A stretch of 64,000 bases of DNA from Streptococcus oralis (lineage in GTDB: Bacteria; Bacillota; Bacilli; Lactobacillales; Streptococcaceae), in the NCBI RefSeq assembly GCF_016127915.1, contig NZ_CP066059.1, forward strand, positions 1,508,001-1,572,000, read 5' to 3'. The translations under genes and the position numbers were made by a program. A model generated the notes under the pieces. The model made no database searches and had not been told where the DNA came from. It saw only the letters and a program-made list of their open reading frames with translations. Below are positions 23,722 to 33,929 of the stretch, piece after piece (positions within the stretch are counted from its first letter, which is position 1; every line of letters begins with the position of its first letter).

Positions 23722-24657
23722 TTACCATCTTGTTAGTGATATTTCTCCGCTATTTAGCCAGATAGTATGTTTATCTTCAAGTTCGACTTGAAGTTGACCA
23801 GATTCTGAGATTTCTTTTGCAAGACCTTTTGTCAATTTTCCATCTAGCTGGAAGGTAACTTCTTTTCCAAGAACGATTGATCTTTCTTTATAGATATAAA
23901 GTAGTTCATCTGAATCCGTATTGTAGAAACAATTCCATATTTCGCTGATGAGCTCATTACGACTAATTGATGCAGGTGGCATAAATAGGCTACCTGCTTT
24001 TTCTTTTAGGTCATCTGGGAAGTCTGCTATAGAAAAATTTATACCAAGTCCGATAATGACATCTGTAACCAAGTCCGTCTCAACTGATGTCATTGCTTCG
24101 GTGAGGATGCCTGCTATCTTTTTATTTTTAAAGTATATGTCATTCACCCATTTGATATCTACTTCTATCATAGTTAGATTTTTAATGGCTTTGTAGACTG
24201 CAGCAGCTACAAGGAGAGTATAGGATGGGAGTTTTTCGTAGGGAAGGTTTGGTTGAATATGCAAGGACATATAGATTCCCCCCTGAGATGGAGAATAGTA
24301 GGGGCGTTGAAAGCGGCCACGACCTGCTGTTTGACAGGTTGAAAGATAGAGTGTATTTCCTTGGTTTCCAGCCTCAATCCCTTCTTTTGCATCTGTTTGT
24401 GTTGATTTGGTCTCAGGTTTGTAGTGAATGGTTAAGTTTGTTTTCTCTTGAATCAAATCAGGCAATATCAGATCGCCTTGAATAAGCTTGTAGCCTCTAT
24501 TTTTGATACTGTCAATTTCTAGCCCTTCTTGTTGAAGACGTTGGATCGCTTTCCATATGGACGTGCGGCTTAAATTCAGTTCTTCTCCGATTTTCTCTCC
24601 GCTGACATAATCGTTTTCTCTAGCTAATATTTGGTAGACTAATTGGTGTGATTTCAT
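23722..24657 (-). CDS. birA: Biotin--[acetyl-CoA-carboxylase] ligase with N-terminal HTH
   Basis: Attaches biotin to the carboxyl carrier protein of acetyl-CoA carboxylase. The 311-residue protein has an N-terminal winged helix (about residues 1-65, SGEKIGEELNLSRTSIWKAIQRL), so it may also repress biotin genes. The ligase domain shows TAGRGRFQRPYYSP, the biotinyl-AMP loop, then GGIYMSLHIQP and KWVNDIYFKNKKIAGILTE with the conserved Lys. Its start overlaps the rafR stop by 4 nt (ATGA), so it is translated from the rafR transcript. Coupling to a raffinose regulator is a positional feature with no obvious metabolic reason. Confidence 0.95.
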   Translation of the reverse strand: MKSHQLVYQILARENDYVSGEKIGEELNLSRTSIWKAIQRLQQEGLEIDSIKNRGYKLIQGDLILPDLIQEKTNLTIHYKPETKSTQTDAKEGIEAGNQGNTLYLSTCQTAGRGRFQRPYYSPSQGGIYMSLHIQPNLPYEKLPSYTLLVAAAVYKAIKNLTMIEVDIKWVNDIYFKNKKIAGILTEAMTSVETDLVTDVIIGLGINFSIADFPDDLKEKAGSLFMPPASISRNELISEIWNCFYNTDSDELLYIYKERSIVLGKEVTFQLDGKLTKGLAKEISESGQLQVELEDKHTIWLNSGEISLTRW

Positions 24658-25514
24658 TGATTTTCCTTTCTAGCTAAGAGGGAGTGAGCGTATTCATTTC
24701 GAGTTTGACTAGGTGTTTTATGAAAGAACTGTTTGTAGGCTTTTGAGAAATGTAGTGGATCTGAAAAACCTACAGAATATGCAATGACTTTGATTGTTTC
24801 ATTGGTGTGCTCTAGTAACTGTTGAGCACGGTTCATTCGAACGAAAAGTAAATATTCTTTTGGAGAGAGTTGGTGAAATTCTTTAAACACACTAGTTAAG
24901 TAACTTCTATGAACCGATAGCTCTTTTGCTAAATCTTGAATGGTGAGCGATTGTGGATAGTGACTATCAATTAATCGTTTGCAGTCAAGATAGAGTTGGT
25001 GGGTTGATGAAATATTCTCTTTTTTCTGATTAGGAGCAATAGTTCCTAGATGAAACATCAGTTCATGGAGTTGTCCCATGATGTGGAGTTGAGCCAATTC
25101 ATTTGATTTTGTAATCTGAGCGAAACGGACAATATTTTCAACGAGTTTTGCAGTTGTCTGGGTATGACTAGTTTCAGATTGGATTAGGTAGGATTGGTCA
25201 GAAATTTGAGATAGAGCAAAGTAGTCAGGTGCTCTTCCTCCAGTGATCCCCAACCAGTAGTAAGCCCAAGGATCCTGGCTATCTGCTTGATAGAATGTTA
25301 ATTCATCTGGTTTTAGTAAAAAGAAATCTCCTACCTTTAAATCAACAATTTTCCCCTTATAATGGAATTGACCTTTTCCTTTAGTAATGTAATGGAGTAC
25401 ATAGGTATCTCGAATAGCTGGGCCAAAAGAGTAGTTAGGCGTGCATTCTTCATAGCCGTAAAAGCTAAGAGAAAGATCAATTGTTCCAGTCTGGTATTCT
25501 GAAAAAACGAGCAT
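24654..25514 (-). CDS. rafR: AraC-family activator of raffinose/melibiose genes
   Basis: 286-residue AraC/XylS regulator (MsmR/RafR type). It has an N-terminal cupin sugar-sensing domain (YVLHYITKGKGQFHYKGKIVDLKVGDFFLLKP) and a C-terminal double HTH (DLAKELSVHRSYLTSVFKEFHQLSPKEYLL ... IAYSVGFSDPLHFSKAYKQFFHKTPSQTR). It is divergent from aga over about 107 bp, the standard layout of an AraC regulator and its target operon. A strong AGGAGGT precedes the ATG and an extended -10 (TGGTAAAAT on the minus strand, 25534-25542) lies upstream. By analogy it activates aga-rafEFG when alpha-galactosides are present. Confidence 0.9.
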   Translation of the reverse strand: MLVFSEYQTGTIDLSLSFYGYEECTPNYSFGPAIRDTYVLHYITKGKGQFHYKGKIVDLKVGDFFLLKPDELTFYQADSQDPWAYYWLGITGGRAPDYFALSQISDQSYLIQSETSHTQTTAKLVENIVRFAQITKSNELAQLHIMGQLHELMFHLGTIAPNQKKENISSTHQLYLDCKRLIDSHYPQSLTIQDLAKELSVHRSYLTSVFKEFHQLSPKEYLLFVRMNRAQQLLEHTNETIKVIAYSVGFSDPLHFSKAYKQFFHKTPSQTRNEYAHSLLARKENQ

Positions 25515-25567
25515 GTGCTACCTCCTACCTAACATTTTACCATACTTTGTAGACATTTCTCTATTTT

Positions 25568-25592
25568 AGAAAGCGCTTTTATTTGCTAAAAT
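25568..25592 (+). promoter_or_regulatory. aga promoter with overlapping cre-like site
   Basis: AGAAAGCGCTTTTA (25568-25581) matches the CcpA cre core AAAGCGCTTT. Its right end adjoins an extended -10, TGCTAAAAT (hexamer 25587-25592). A cre in the spacer/-35 region fits catabolite repression of the raffinose operon. Confidence 0.75.
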
Positions 25593-25621
25593 TTTATTAA
25601 GAAATCAATGAGGTACAATTT

Positions 25622-27787
25622 ATGGGAATTCGGATAGAGAATAATCTATTTTACGTTGAGAGTAAAGGTCTAAGTTTGATTATTGAAAATAGGGATGGGT
25701 TCTTATTATTAAAACATTTAGGAAAGACTATTAAGAACTATAGAGGTTCTAATAGTGTTTATGAACGCGATCATGCTTTTTCAGGTAATCCCATAGCTAC
25801 TAATCGAACCTTTAGTTTGGATACGCAACGCCAAATTTTTGGGCAACATGGTTTGGGTGACTTTAGAAAACCAACTTTACAGGTTCAACATGATGCAACT
25901 GAAGTAACAGACTTTCGATTTGTAGAAGCAAAGATTTTAAAAGGTCAGAATGGTCCACAGGGCTTACCTTCTCCACACAGCATGGATGCTACAGAGACGC
26001 TTGCCTTGATTTTAAAAGATCCTAAGGCTCAACTTAGTCTGACTTTGTATTATACAGCTTTTGATAATGATGCGACAATTGCTAGCTACAGCAAATTGGA
26101 AAATAATAGCAATCAGGAAGTTGTCATCCATAAGGACTTTTCTTTCATGGCTGATTTTCCTGCTGCAGCTTACGAAATAGTGACTCTACAAGGAGCTTAT
26201 GCTCGTGAAAAGACTGTCCGACGTCAACAGGTAGAACAAGGAATCTTTTCGATTAGTTCGAATCGTGGAGCTTCTGGGCATGCTCAAACACCAGCTCTTC
26301 TCTTATGTGATCAAGAAGTTACAGAGGATGCTGGGAATGTGTTTGCTCTGCAACTACTGTATAGTGGAAACTTTGAAGCTTTTGTTCAAAAGAATCAACT
26401 GAATGAAGTTCGGGTGGCTATTGGGATTAATCCAGAAAACTTTTCTTGGAAGTTAGATGCTGAGGAAAATTTTGAAACACCGGTAGCTTTAGTGACCTAT
26501 TCAGATAAGGGATTAACTGGTATTAGTCATGAAAGTCAGAATTTTGTACTTAAGCATATTATGCCAAGTGAATTTTCTAAAAAAGAACGTCCAATTCTAA
26601 TCAATAATTGGGAAGCTACTTACTTTGACTTTCAGAGAGAAAAACTGTTAGAGTTGGCAGATGAAGCTAAGAAAATTGGAATAGAACTTTTTGTATTAGA
26701 TGATGGGTGGTTTGGTAATCGCTTTGATGATAATCGTGCTTTAGGTGACTGGCGTGTTAATGAGGAAAAATTGGGTGGAAGTCTTGAAAGTCTGATTTCA
26801 GCGATCCATGAAAGAGATTTACAGTTTGGGCTTTGGTTAGAACCGGAGATGATTTCTGTTGATAGCGACTTGTATCGTAAACATCCTGACTGGGCTATTC
26901 AGGTTCCAGGTTATGAGCATACCTATTCTCGAAATCAATTAGTACTTAATCTTGCCAATCCTCAGGTAGTAGAATATTTGAAAAATGTTTTAGATGAACT
27001 CCTCTCTCATCATAAAATTGACTACATCAAATGGGATATGAACCGCAATATCACTAATCTGGGGAATGGTTCAGTTTATCTGGAAACCCAGATGCAGTCT
27101 CATCAGTATATGTTGGGGCTTTACGAACTCGTTTCTTATCTGACAGAGAAACACAGTCATATTCTCTTTGAGTCCTGCTCTGGTGGTGGTGGACGAAATG
27201 ATCTTGGCATGATGCGCTATTTCCCACAAGTCTGGGCTAGTGATAATACTGATGCCATTGCACGTTTACCAATTCAATACGGTTCATCCTATCTCTATCC
27301 AACCATTTCTATGGGGGCTCATGTGTCAGCAGTACCAAATCATCAGATGGGACGAATGACACCATTGGAAACTCGTGGTCATGTAGCAATGATGGGAAAT
27401 TTGGGTTATGAGCTTGATTTGACAAGTTTATCAGATGATGAGAAAGCTGAGATTGCTAATCAGGTGAACTTGTATAAAGAATTGCGACCAGTAGTCCAGT
27501 TGGGAAAACAGTATAGGTTAATCAATCCCAATGCTGAATCCAATGAAGCAGCTGTACAATTTAACTATGGAAATCAAACGATTGTAACCTACGTCCGAGT
27601 CCTATCAGTTGTGGAAACAATGGAAACCACCTTGAAACTGAAAGACTTAGAAGTGGAAGGGCTTTATGAACTGGAAGGGACAAACATTGTTTACTCGGGT
27701 GCAGAGCTCATGTATGCAGGTTTAACTGTTACCTTATCACCAGGAGATTTTTTGAGTAGACAGTATAAATTCAAAAGACTATACTAA
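25622..27787 (+). CDS. aga: Alpha-galactosidase (GH36)
   Basis: 721-residue GH36 enzyme that removes alpha-1,6-galactose from melibiose, raffinose and stachyose; no signal peptide, so it acts in the cytoplasm. An N-terminal beta-sandwich (about 1-330) is followed by the catalytic barrel. The nucleophile Asp is in YIKWDMNR (about residue 472) and the acid/base Asp in WASDNTDA (about 541). Conserved [10 protein letters not shown] and FGLWLEPEM are also present. GAGGT lies 8 nt before the ATG. First gene of the raf operon; rafE follows after 31 nt. Confidence 0.97.
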   Translation: MGIRIENNLFYVESKGLSLIIENRDGFLLLKHLGKTIKNYRGSNSVYERDHAFSGNPIATNRTFSLDTQRQIFGQHGLGDFRKPTLQVQHDATEVTDFRFVEAKILKGQNGPQGLPSPHSMDATETLALILKDPKAQLSLTLYYTAFDNDATIASYSKLENNSNQEVVIHKDFSFMADFPAAAYEIVTLQGAYAREKTVRRQQVEQGIFSISSNRGASGHAQTPALLLCDQEVTEDAGNVFALQLLYSGNFEAFVQKNQLNEVRVAIGINPENFSWKLDAEENFETPVALVTYSDKGLTGISHESQNFVLKHIMPSEFSKKERPILINNWEATYFDFQREKLLELADEAKKIGIELFVLDDGWFGNRFDDNRALGDWRVNEEKLGGSLESLISAIHERDLQFGLWLEPEMISVDSDLYRKHPDWAIQVPGYEHTYSRNQLVLNLANPQVVEYLKNVLDELLSHHKIDYIKWDMNRNITNLGNGSVYLETQMQSHQYMLGLYELVSYLTEKHSHILFESCSGGGGRNDLGMMRYFPQVWASDNTDAIARLPIQYGSSYLYPTISMGAHVSAVPNHQMGRMTPLETRGHVAMMGNLGYELDLTSLSDDEKAEIANQVNLYKELRPVVQLGKQYRLINPNAESNEAAVQFNYGNQTIVTYVRVLSVVETMETTLKLKDLEVEGLYELEGTNIVYSGAELMYAGLTVTLSPGDFLSRQYKFKRLY

Positions 27788-27818
27788 AAGCGTATAAATT
27801 TATCAAGGAGGCATTCCA

Positions 27819-29069
27819 ATGAAATGGTATAAGAAAGCAGGTTTTCTTTTAGTAGCTGGGGCAAGTTTACTAGGCTTAGTGGCTTGTGGTCAGAATAATC
27901 AATCAGCTGATGGTAAGGTAACGATTGAGTTTTTTAACCAGAAGACCGAGATGGCAGACACCTTGCAAAGGATAGTGGATGATTTTGAAAAGGAACACCC
28001 TAATATTGATGTGAAGCTGACTACAGTACCCGCAGCTGGAATTGTTCTGAAGACTCGGATTTTATCAGGAGATGTTCCAGATATTATTAATATCTATCCT
28101 CAAAATATGGATTTTCAGGAGTGGGCGAAGGCAGGCTATTTTGCAGATATGACAGGAAAACCCTATCTTGAGAACATCAAGAATGACTATGCCGAAAAGT
28201 ATGCAATCAATAACAAGGTTTATAGTGTGCCTTTAACGGCTAACCTCTATGGAATTTATTACAATAAAACAAAGTTTAAAGAATTAGGACTTGAGGAACC
28301 GAAGACTTTTAAAGAGTTTCAAGAGATTGTTAAAAAAATAAAAGATAGTGGGAATTCTCCATTTGCGGTTGCAGGCAATGAAGGCTGGACATTAAATGGT
28401 TACCACCAACTTTCTCTCATTACTCTTACGGGTAGTGGAGGCGCGGCTAATAATTACCTTCGCTTTTCAAAACCAAACGCCATCTCTGCAGATGATGCTA
28501 TTTTAAAAGCAGATGCAGAACGACTCGATTTATTAGCAGATAATGCTCAAGATGGTTGGCGTGGTGCCTCTTATAATGATGCGGTGGTAGCATTTTCGAG
28601 TGGAAAAGCCTTGATGATGCCACAAGGATCATGGGCATTAGCCGCAATTAATCAACAGGATCCAAAATTTGAGGTGGGGATGTTTGCTTTTCCTGGAGAA
28701 GAAGTAGGAAAAGAAGTCACTGTTGGTGCAGGGGATATGGCATTATCAACTTCAGCTACTACCAAACACCCTAAGGAAACCGAAGAATTTATCAGCTATA
28801 TGACTAGTCCAAAAGCTATGCAGTCATATTATGATGTAGATGGATCACCAGTTGCTGTAAAAGGCATACAGGAAAAAGAAGACTCAGCGCTTACAGAGAT
28901 TTCTAAACTGGCATTTACTGACAAACATTATGTTTGGTTGGGCCAACACTGGAATTCTGAAGAAGACTTTTTTAATCTAAGTGCAGGTTACTTGATGGAT
29001 AAAAATCTGAAAAATATGGCAAACAATCTCAATGCTTTCTTTAATCCAATGAAGGCAGATTTGGACTAG
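27819..29069 (+). CDS. rafE: Sugar ABC transporter substrate-binding lipoprotein
   Basis: 416-residue type 1 extracellular binding protein for raffinose-family sugars (RafE/MsmE). It carries a lipoprotein signal peptide with lipobox LVAC, so Cys23 is the lipidated residue. The mature part has the family segments TVPAAGIVLKTRILSGDVPDIINIYP and FSSGKALMMPQGSWAL. An AGGAGGC ribosome-binding site precedes the ATG. It works with RafF and RafG. No ATPase is encoded in the operon; in pneumococcus the shared MsmK supplies it. Confidence 0.95.
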   Translation: MKWYKKAGFLLVAGASLLGLVACGQNNQSADGKVTIEFFNQKTEMADTLQRIVDDFEKEHPNIDVKLTTVPAAGIVLKTRILSGDVPDIINIYPQNMDFQEWAKAGYFADMTGKPYLENIKNDYAEKYAINNKVYSVPLTANLYGIYYNKTKFKELGLEEPKTFKEFQEIVKKIKDSGNSPFAVAGNEGWTLNGYHQLSLITLTGSGGAANNYLRFSKPNAISADDAILKADAERLDLLADNAQDGWRGASYNDAVVAFSSGKALMMPQGSWALAAINQQDPKFEVGMFAFPGEEVGKEVTVGAGDMALSTSATTKHPKETEEFISYMTSPKAMQSYYDVDGSPVAVKGIQEKEDSALTEISKLAFTDKHYVWLGQHWNSEEDFFNLSAGYLMDKNLKNMANNLNAFFNPMKADLD

Positions 29070-29087
29070 AATAGGAGTTAAGATGAT

Positions 29088-29960
29088 ATGGCTATTCGAA
29101 AATTTTTAAATAAATACTGGGGTTGGACTTTTTTATTCATCCCGCTTGCTTTACAAGCTATCTTCTTTTACTTTCCAATGGTGCAAGGTGCTTTCTATAG
29201 TTTGACGAACTGGACTGGATTAACCTATAATTATAAATTTGTTGGTTTGAATAACTACAAACTGCTGATGATTGATGGGAAATTCTTCACAGCTATATCC
29301 TTTACTTTGATTTTAACTCTGGCATTGATTATTGGAGAGATTACGATTGGGGTGGTTGTGGCTCGAGCCTTAAATTCTAAGATGAAGGGGCAGACCTTCT
29401 TTAGAGCTTGGTTCTTTTTCCCGGCTGTTTTGTCTGGTTTGACAGTTTCCTTGATTTTTAAACAATTCTTCAACTATGGGCTTCCAACGATTGGAAGAAT
29501 TTTAGGGATTGGTTTTTTACAAGAGAGTCTATTGGGGACACCAGTCGGAGCGGTAGTGGCAACTATTTTTGTTCTTCTATGGCAAGGAGTAGCAATGCCA
29601 ATTATTCTCTTTCTTGCTGGTCTTCAGAGTATTCCAAATGATATTTTAGAGGCAGCATCAATTGATGGTGCAACAAGCAAACAAACTTTTTGGAAGATTG
29701 AATTGCCCTATTTGCTGCCAACGATTTCTATGGTTTTTATTCTGGCACTTAAGTCCGGTTTGACAGCCTTTGACCAGATTTTTGCCTTGACGAGTGGTGG
29801 TCCAAATAATGCTACAACGTCTCTTGGACTTTTAGTCTACAATTATGCCTTCAAGAGTAATCAATATGGATATGCGAATGCAATTGCCTTGATTTTATTC
29901 TTAATTATTGGAATTGTTTCTCTGATCCAAATCAAGCTATCAAAGAAATTTGAAATCTAA
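29088..29960 (+). CDS. rafF: Sugar ABC transporter permease
   Basis: 290-residue MalF-type inner-membrane permease with about six membrane segments. The ATPase-contact EAA loop is EAASIDGATSKQTFWKIELPYLLP. It begins 18 nt after rafE and pairs with RafG to form the raffinose channel. Confidence 0.95.
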   Translation: MAIRKFLNKYWGWTFLFIPLALQAIFFYFPMVQGAFYSLTNWTGLTYNYKFVGLNNYKLLMIDGKFFTAISFTLILTLALIIGEITIGVVVARALNSKMKGQTFFRAWFFFPAVLSGLTVSLIFKQFFNYGLPTIGRILGIGFLQESLLGTPVGAVVATIFVLLWQGVAMPIILFLAGLQSIPNDILEAASIDGATSKQTFWKIELPYLLPTISMVFILALKSGLTAFDQIFALTSGGPNNATTSLGLLVYNYAFKSNQYGYANAIALILFLIIGIVSLIQIKLSKKFEI

Positions 29961-29976
29961 TAGAGGAGTCCTACAC

Positions 29977-30810
29977 ATGAAAAAAGAAGAAAAATTGAAT
30001 CAGTTTTGGAAATATGTCCTCTTGATAGTCGGTGGTATTCTTATACTTGTTCCTTTATTGGTAACAGTATTTAGTTCTTTCAAAATAACTAAGGATATCA
30101 TGAATCATTTCTTTAGTTTGCCCAATCCTTTTACCCTAAGTAATTATGAACGATTAATTTCGGATGGAATTGGAGGCTATTTCTGGAATTCAGCAGTTAT
30201 TACGGTGTTATCATTGATTGTAGTAGCTTTCTTTATACCAGCTGCAGCTTATTCCATTGCTCGAAATATGTCCAAGAAAAAAGCCTTTGCAATTATGTAT
30301 TCGCTCTTGATCTTAGGGATATTTGTTCCATTTCAGGTGATTATGATTCCCATCACAGTTATGATGAGTAAACTCGGTCTAGCGAATATGTGGGGGCTAG
30401 TAATACTCTATCTAACTTATGCAATTCCACAGACTCTCTTCTTGTATGTTGGTTATATTAAAATCAGTATACCAGATAGTTTAGATGAAGCTGCAGAAAT
30501 TGATGGGGCTGATCGTTTTACAATTTATCGTCGAATCATCTTTCCAATGTTGAAGCCCATGCATGCGACAACTTTGATTATCAATGCTCTCTGGTTCTGG
30601 AATGACTTTATGCTGCCACTGTTGATTCTGAATAAGGATTCCAAGATGTGGACTTTGCCTCTCTTCCAATACAACTACCAAGGTCAGTACTTCAATGACT
30701 ATGGCCCAAGTTTTGCATCTTATATTGTGGGAATTGTAACGATAACCATTGTCTACCTCATCTTCCAAAAACATATCATTTCAGGAATGAGTAACGGGGC
30801 AGTGAAGTAA
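29977..30810 (+). CDS. rafG: Sugar ABC transporter permease
   Basis: 277-residue MalG-type permease, about six membrane segments, with the EAA loop EAAEIDGADRFTIYRRIIFPMLKP and the MalG-like tail HIISGMSNGAVK. The ATG at 29977 is chosen because AGAGGAG lies upstream; an in-frame TTG at 29950 inside rafF is unlikely. Partner of RafF. Confidence 0.95.
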   Translation: MKKEEKLNQFWKYVLLIVGGILILVPLLVTVFSSFKITKDIMNHFFSLPNPFTLSNYERLISDGIGGYFWNSAVITVLSLIVVAFFIPAAAYSIARNMSKKKAFAIMYSLLILGIFVPFQVIMIPITVMMSKLGLANMWGLVILYLTYAIPQTLFLYVGYIKISIPDSLDEAAEIDGADRFTIYRRIIFPMLKPMHATTLIINALWFWNDFMLPLLILNKDSKMWTLPLFQYNYQGQYFNDYGPSFASYIVGIVTITIVYLIFQKHIISGMSNGAVK

Positions 30811-30969
30811 AAAAGTGCTTAGGGAATTTATAATTCCACACATAGACGAACGGTTCAGCTTGTTGACAATTCTATGTAGAAAACAAGAAAGTAGTACTTA
30901 GTTACTTGCAGTTTATAGTAGTACGAGTTCGAAGTGAACAAAAAATCTAAAAATATCTTTCATTTACGA

Positions 30970-30995
30970 AGCCAGGTCATATAAGACTTGGCTTT
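30970..30995 (+). other. Hairpin in the rafG-gtfA spacer
   Basis: The 207-nt spacer holds GCCAGGTC / GACTTGGC (30971-30992) just before the gtfA ribosome-binding site, plus GGAATT / AATTCC (30823-30837). There is no T run after the first, so it is more likely an mRNA processing or stability structure than a terminator. No good gtfA promoter was seen. Confidence 0.5.
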
Positions 30996-31017
30996 CATCA
31001 GAAAAAGGAGACCATCT

Positions 31018-32460
31018 ATGACCATTCAAAATAAAACTATGTTGATTACTTACTCAGATAGTCTTGGAAATAACCTTAAAGACCTGTATGAGAATTTGGA
31101 AGAACATTTTGGCGATGCTATTGGGGGAGTTCATCTTCTACCATTTTTCCCATCAACAGGGGATCGTGGATTTGCACCAGTTGACTACGATGAAGTGGAT
31201 CCAGCGTTTGGTGATTGGGAGGATGTTAAGCGTTTAGGTGAGAAATATTATCTTATGTTTGACTTTATGATTAACCATATTTCTCGTCAATCTAAATATT
31301 ATAAGGACTATCAAGAAAAACATGAAGCTAGTGAATTTAAAGATCTTTTTTTAAACTGGGACAAGTTTTGGCCAGAGAACCGTCCGACACAGTCTGATGT
31401 AGATTCAATCTACAAGCGTAAGGATCGTGCACCAAAGCAAGAGATTGTATTTGCAGATGGTTCAGTAGAACATTTGTGGAATACTTTTGGTGAGGAGCAG
31501 ATTGATCTTGATGTGACCAAAGAAGTAACGATGAGATTCATCCGTAAAACGATTCAACATCTAGCAAGTAACGGATGTGATTTGATTCGTCTAGATGCCT
31601 TTGCTTATGCAGTGAAGAAATTGAATACCAATGATTTCTTTGTGGAACCAGATATTTGGAATTTATTGGACAAAGTTCGAGATATCGCTGCTGAGTATGG
31701 GACAGAGCTCTTACCTGAGATTCATGAACACTATTCGATTCAGTTTAAAATAGCGGACCATGATTACTATGTTTACGATTTTGCCCTTCCAATGGTAACC
31801 CTTTATACTCTTTACAGTTCCAGAACAGAGCGCTTGGCTAAGTGGTTAAAGATGAGCCCGATGAAGCAATTTACGACACTAGATACCCATGATGGGATTG
31901 GAGTGGTGGATGTCAAGGATATCCTGACTGATGAGGAAATTGACTATGCTTCAAATGAGCTCTATAAGGTTGGAGCGAATGTCAAACGTAAGTACTCTAG
32001 TGCAGAGTATAACAATCTAGATATCTACCAAATCAATTCAACCTACTATTCTGCGCTTGGAGATGATGATGTCAAGTACTTCCTCGCTCGTCTGATTCAA
32101 GCTTTTGCTCCAGGCATTCCTCAGGTTTACTATGTGGGTCTATTAGCAGGAAAAAATGACTTGAAATTGTTAGAAGAAACCAAAGAAGGTCGAAATATTA
32201 ATCGCCATTACTATAGCAATGAGGAAATAGCAGAAGAAGTTCAACGTCCTGTGGTGAAGGCCCTTCTCAATCTATTTTCTTTCCGTAATCAATCAGAGGC
32301 CTTTGACCTAGAAGGGACTATTGACATTGAAACACCAACAGCTCACAGCATTGTAATCAAACGCCAAAATAAAGACAAGTCCGTAACAGCAGTAGCAGAA
32401 ATTGATTTGCAAAGTCAGATCTATCAAGTAGTGGAAAATGGCAGAAAAATTCAGTTCTAA
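31018..32460 (+). CDS. gtfA: Sucrose phosphorylase
   Basis: 480-residue GH13 subfamily 18 enzyme that splits sucrose with phosphate into glucose-1-phosphate and fructose, in the cytoplasm. Nucleophile Asp is in [13 protein letters not shown] (about residue 193), acid/base Glu in [10 protein letters not shown] (about 234), and the third acid in TLDTHDGIG. The ATG at 31018 has AAAGGAG 7 nt upstream and starts at the conserved [15 protein letters not shown]; the in-frame upstream ATG at 30988 lies in the spacer hairpin. It completes raffinose use, since Aga action on raffinose leaves sucrose. Confidence 0.96.
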   Translation: MTIQNKTMLITYSDSLGNNLKDLYENLEEHFGDAIGGVHLLPFFPSTGDRGFAPVDYDEVDPAFGDWEDVKRLGEKYYLMFDFMINHISRQSKYYKDYQEKHEASEFKDLFLNWDKFWPENRPTQSDVDSIYKRKDRAPKQEIVFADGSVEHLWNTFGEEQIDLDVTKEVTMRFIRKTIQHLASNGCDLIRLDAFAYAVKKLNTNDFFVEPDIWNLLDKVRDIAAEYGTELLPEIHEHYSIQFKIADHDYYVYDFALPMVTLYTLYSSRTERLAKWLKMSPMKQFTTLDTHDGIGVVDVKDILTDEEIDYASNELYKVGANVKRKYSSAEYNNLDIYQINSTYYSALGDDDVKYFLARLIQAFAPGIPQVYYVGLLAGKNDLKLLEETKEGRNINRHYYSNEEIAEEVQRPVVKALLNLFSFRNQSEAFDLEGTIDIETPTAHSIVIKRQNKDKSVTAVAEIDLQSQIYQVVENGRKIQF

Positions 32461-32592
32461 TGCTATATTAATGAAAGAGTTTTTTTGTGGCGAAAACGTG
32501 TTCATTGTTCCCAAATGACGGAAAAAATGGTAAAATATAAAGATAGTTTAGCATTTATCTTCTGGAGAAATCCAGAACAGAAAGGATCCGTT

Positions 32593-33786
32593 TTGAAATC
32601 AATTGGATTACTGGATAAGATAAGAGGGCTTTCGAAAAAAGATTTCTTTTTGTATCTGATGATCATAAGTATCTTTTTACCTTTTTATTTATTCTTAGCG
32701 CTCTTTGCTTTATATTTGATAGGTTTACTCGTTACTGGTGAGATGAAGGGAATTATCAAAGGATTGGCCAAACATCCTGTACTTCTCTTTTTTATTGCCT
32801 ACAGTAGTATCATCTCTATCGTCGCCAAGAACTGGCTTGGATTGGTTGCATCTTTACTGATGTTTCTCTTCCTCATTTTCTTTAGCTTCTACCAGAAACG
32901 TCTGACACATGCTTTCTTTCGACTGATACTGCAGACAATCTTGTTTGGTAGTGTGCTCTCTGCTGTTTTTGCTACTTTGGAGCATTTCCAAATTGTAAAG
33001 AAATTTAACTATGCCTTTCTTTCGCCCAATATGCAAGTGTGGCACCAGAACCGTGCAGAGGTCACCTTCTTTAATCCTAACTACTATGGGATTATCTGTT
33101 GCTTCTGTATCATGATTGCCTTTTACCTCTTTACAACGACAAAGTTAAGATGGTTGAAAGTCTTTTGTGTGCTAGCAGGTTTTGTGAATCTATTTGGTTT
33201 GAATTTTACGCAAAATAGAACAGCCTTTCCTGCCATCATTGCTGGTGCCATCATTTATCTCTTTACAACCATTAAAAACTGGCGCGCCTTCTGGCTCAGT
33301 ATTGGAGTTTTTGGGATTGGCCTTTGTTTCCTCTTCTCAAGCGATTTGGGTGTCCGTATGGGAACGCTAGATTCTTCAATGGAGGAGCGCGTTTCAATCT
33401 GGAATGCGGGTATGACTTTGTTCAAGCAAAATCCGATTTGGGGTGAGGGTCCACTGACCTATATGAATTCTTTCCCGAGAATCCATGCACCTTACCACGA
33501 ACACGCGCATAGTCTTTATATCGATACTATTTTAAGTTATGGTTTGATTGGAACCATTCTCCTATCCATTTCTTCGGTTATCCCGGTTCACATGATGATG
33601 GATATGAGTCAGGAGTCTGGTAAACGACCAATTATCGGTCTTTATCTCTCCTTCCTTACAGTAGTCGCTGTACATGGAATTTTTGACTTGGCTCTTTTCT
33701 GGGTACAGTCAGGATTCATCTTCTTGCTGGTTATGTGCAGTCTACCACTGGAACATCGAACCTTGGTGTCCGAAATGACAGATTAA
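32593..33786 (+). CDS. O-antigen ligase/polymerase-like membrane protein
   Basis: 397-residue integral membrane protein with about ten hydrophobic segments and a periplasmic-type loop (FNPNYYGIICC, then MEERVSIWNAGMTLFKQNPIWGEGPLTY and YHEHAHSLYIDTILSYG) typical of the Wzy/WaaL (PF04932) superfamily, which join or polymerise lipid-linked glycans. The TTG at 32593 is preferred: AAAGGA sits 6 nt upstream and the protein then starts at the conserved MKSIGLLDKIRGLSKKDFF. An extended -10 TGGTAAAAT (ends 32536) lies ahead. It stands alone, with no glycosyltransferases nearby, so its glycan substrate is unknown. Confidence 0.85.
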   Translation: MKSIGLLDKIRGLSKKDFFLYLMIISIFLPFYLFLALFALYLIGLLVTGEMKGIIKGLAKHPVLLFFIAYSSIISIVAKNWLGLVASLLMFLFLIFFSFYQKRLTHAFFRLILQTILFGSVLSAVFATLEHFQIVKKFNYAFLSPNMQVWHQNRAEVTFFNPNYYGIICCFCIMIAFYLFTTTKLRWLKVFCVLAGFVNLFGLNFTQNRTAFPAIIAGAIIYLFTTIKNWRAFWLSIGVFGIGLCFLFSSDLGVRMGTLDSSMEERVSIWNAGMTLFKQNPIWGEGPLTYMNSFPRIHAPYHEHAHSLYIDTILSYGLIGTILLSISSVIPVHMMMDMSQESGKRPIIGLYLSFLTVVAVHGIFDLALFWVQSGFIFLLVMCSLPLEHRTLVSEMTD

Positions 33787-33801
33787 GTTAATAAATAGTG
33801 A

Positions 33802-33833
33802 AGATCTTCTACTCTAGGTAGGAGGTCTTTTTT
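33802..33833 (+). terminator. Terminator after the O-antigen-ligase-like gene
   Basis: 11-bp stem AGATCTTCTAC / GTAGGAGGTCT (two wobbles) and T run. Confidence 0.88.
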
Positions 33834-33844
33834 GTTGGTGAAAA

Positions 33845-33917
33845 TTATTTCTAAATCGAAATAGTTGACAGATGGAACGAGAGGTGTTACAATAAAAATA
33901 ATTCGATATAGAAATAA
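33845..33917 (+). promoter_or_regulatory. MarR gene promoter flanked by two inverted operator copies
   Basis: TTGACA (33865-33870), 17-bp spacer and extended -10 TGTTACAAT (hexamer 33888-33893). TTATTTCTAAATCGAAAT (33845-33862) sits just upstream of the -35, and its inverted near-copy AATTCGATATAGAAATAA (33900-33917; two mismatches) lies just after the start site. This fits autoregulation by the MarR protein. Confidence 0.8.
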
Positions 33918-33929
33918 AATGGAGGGATC

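Noticed and set aside
25614..25619. TACAAT as the -10 of aga
   Set aside because: Transcription would start inside the coding region; it overlaps the space after the ribosome-binding site and is probably chance.
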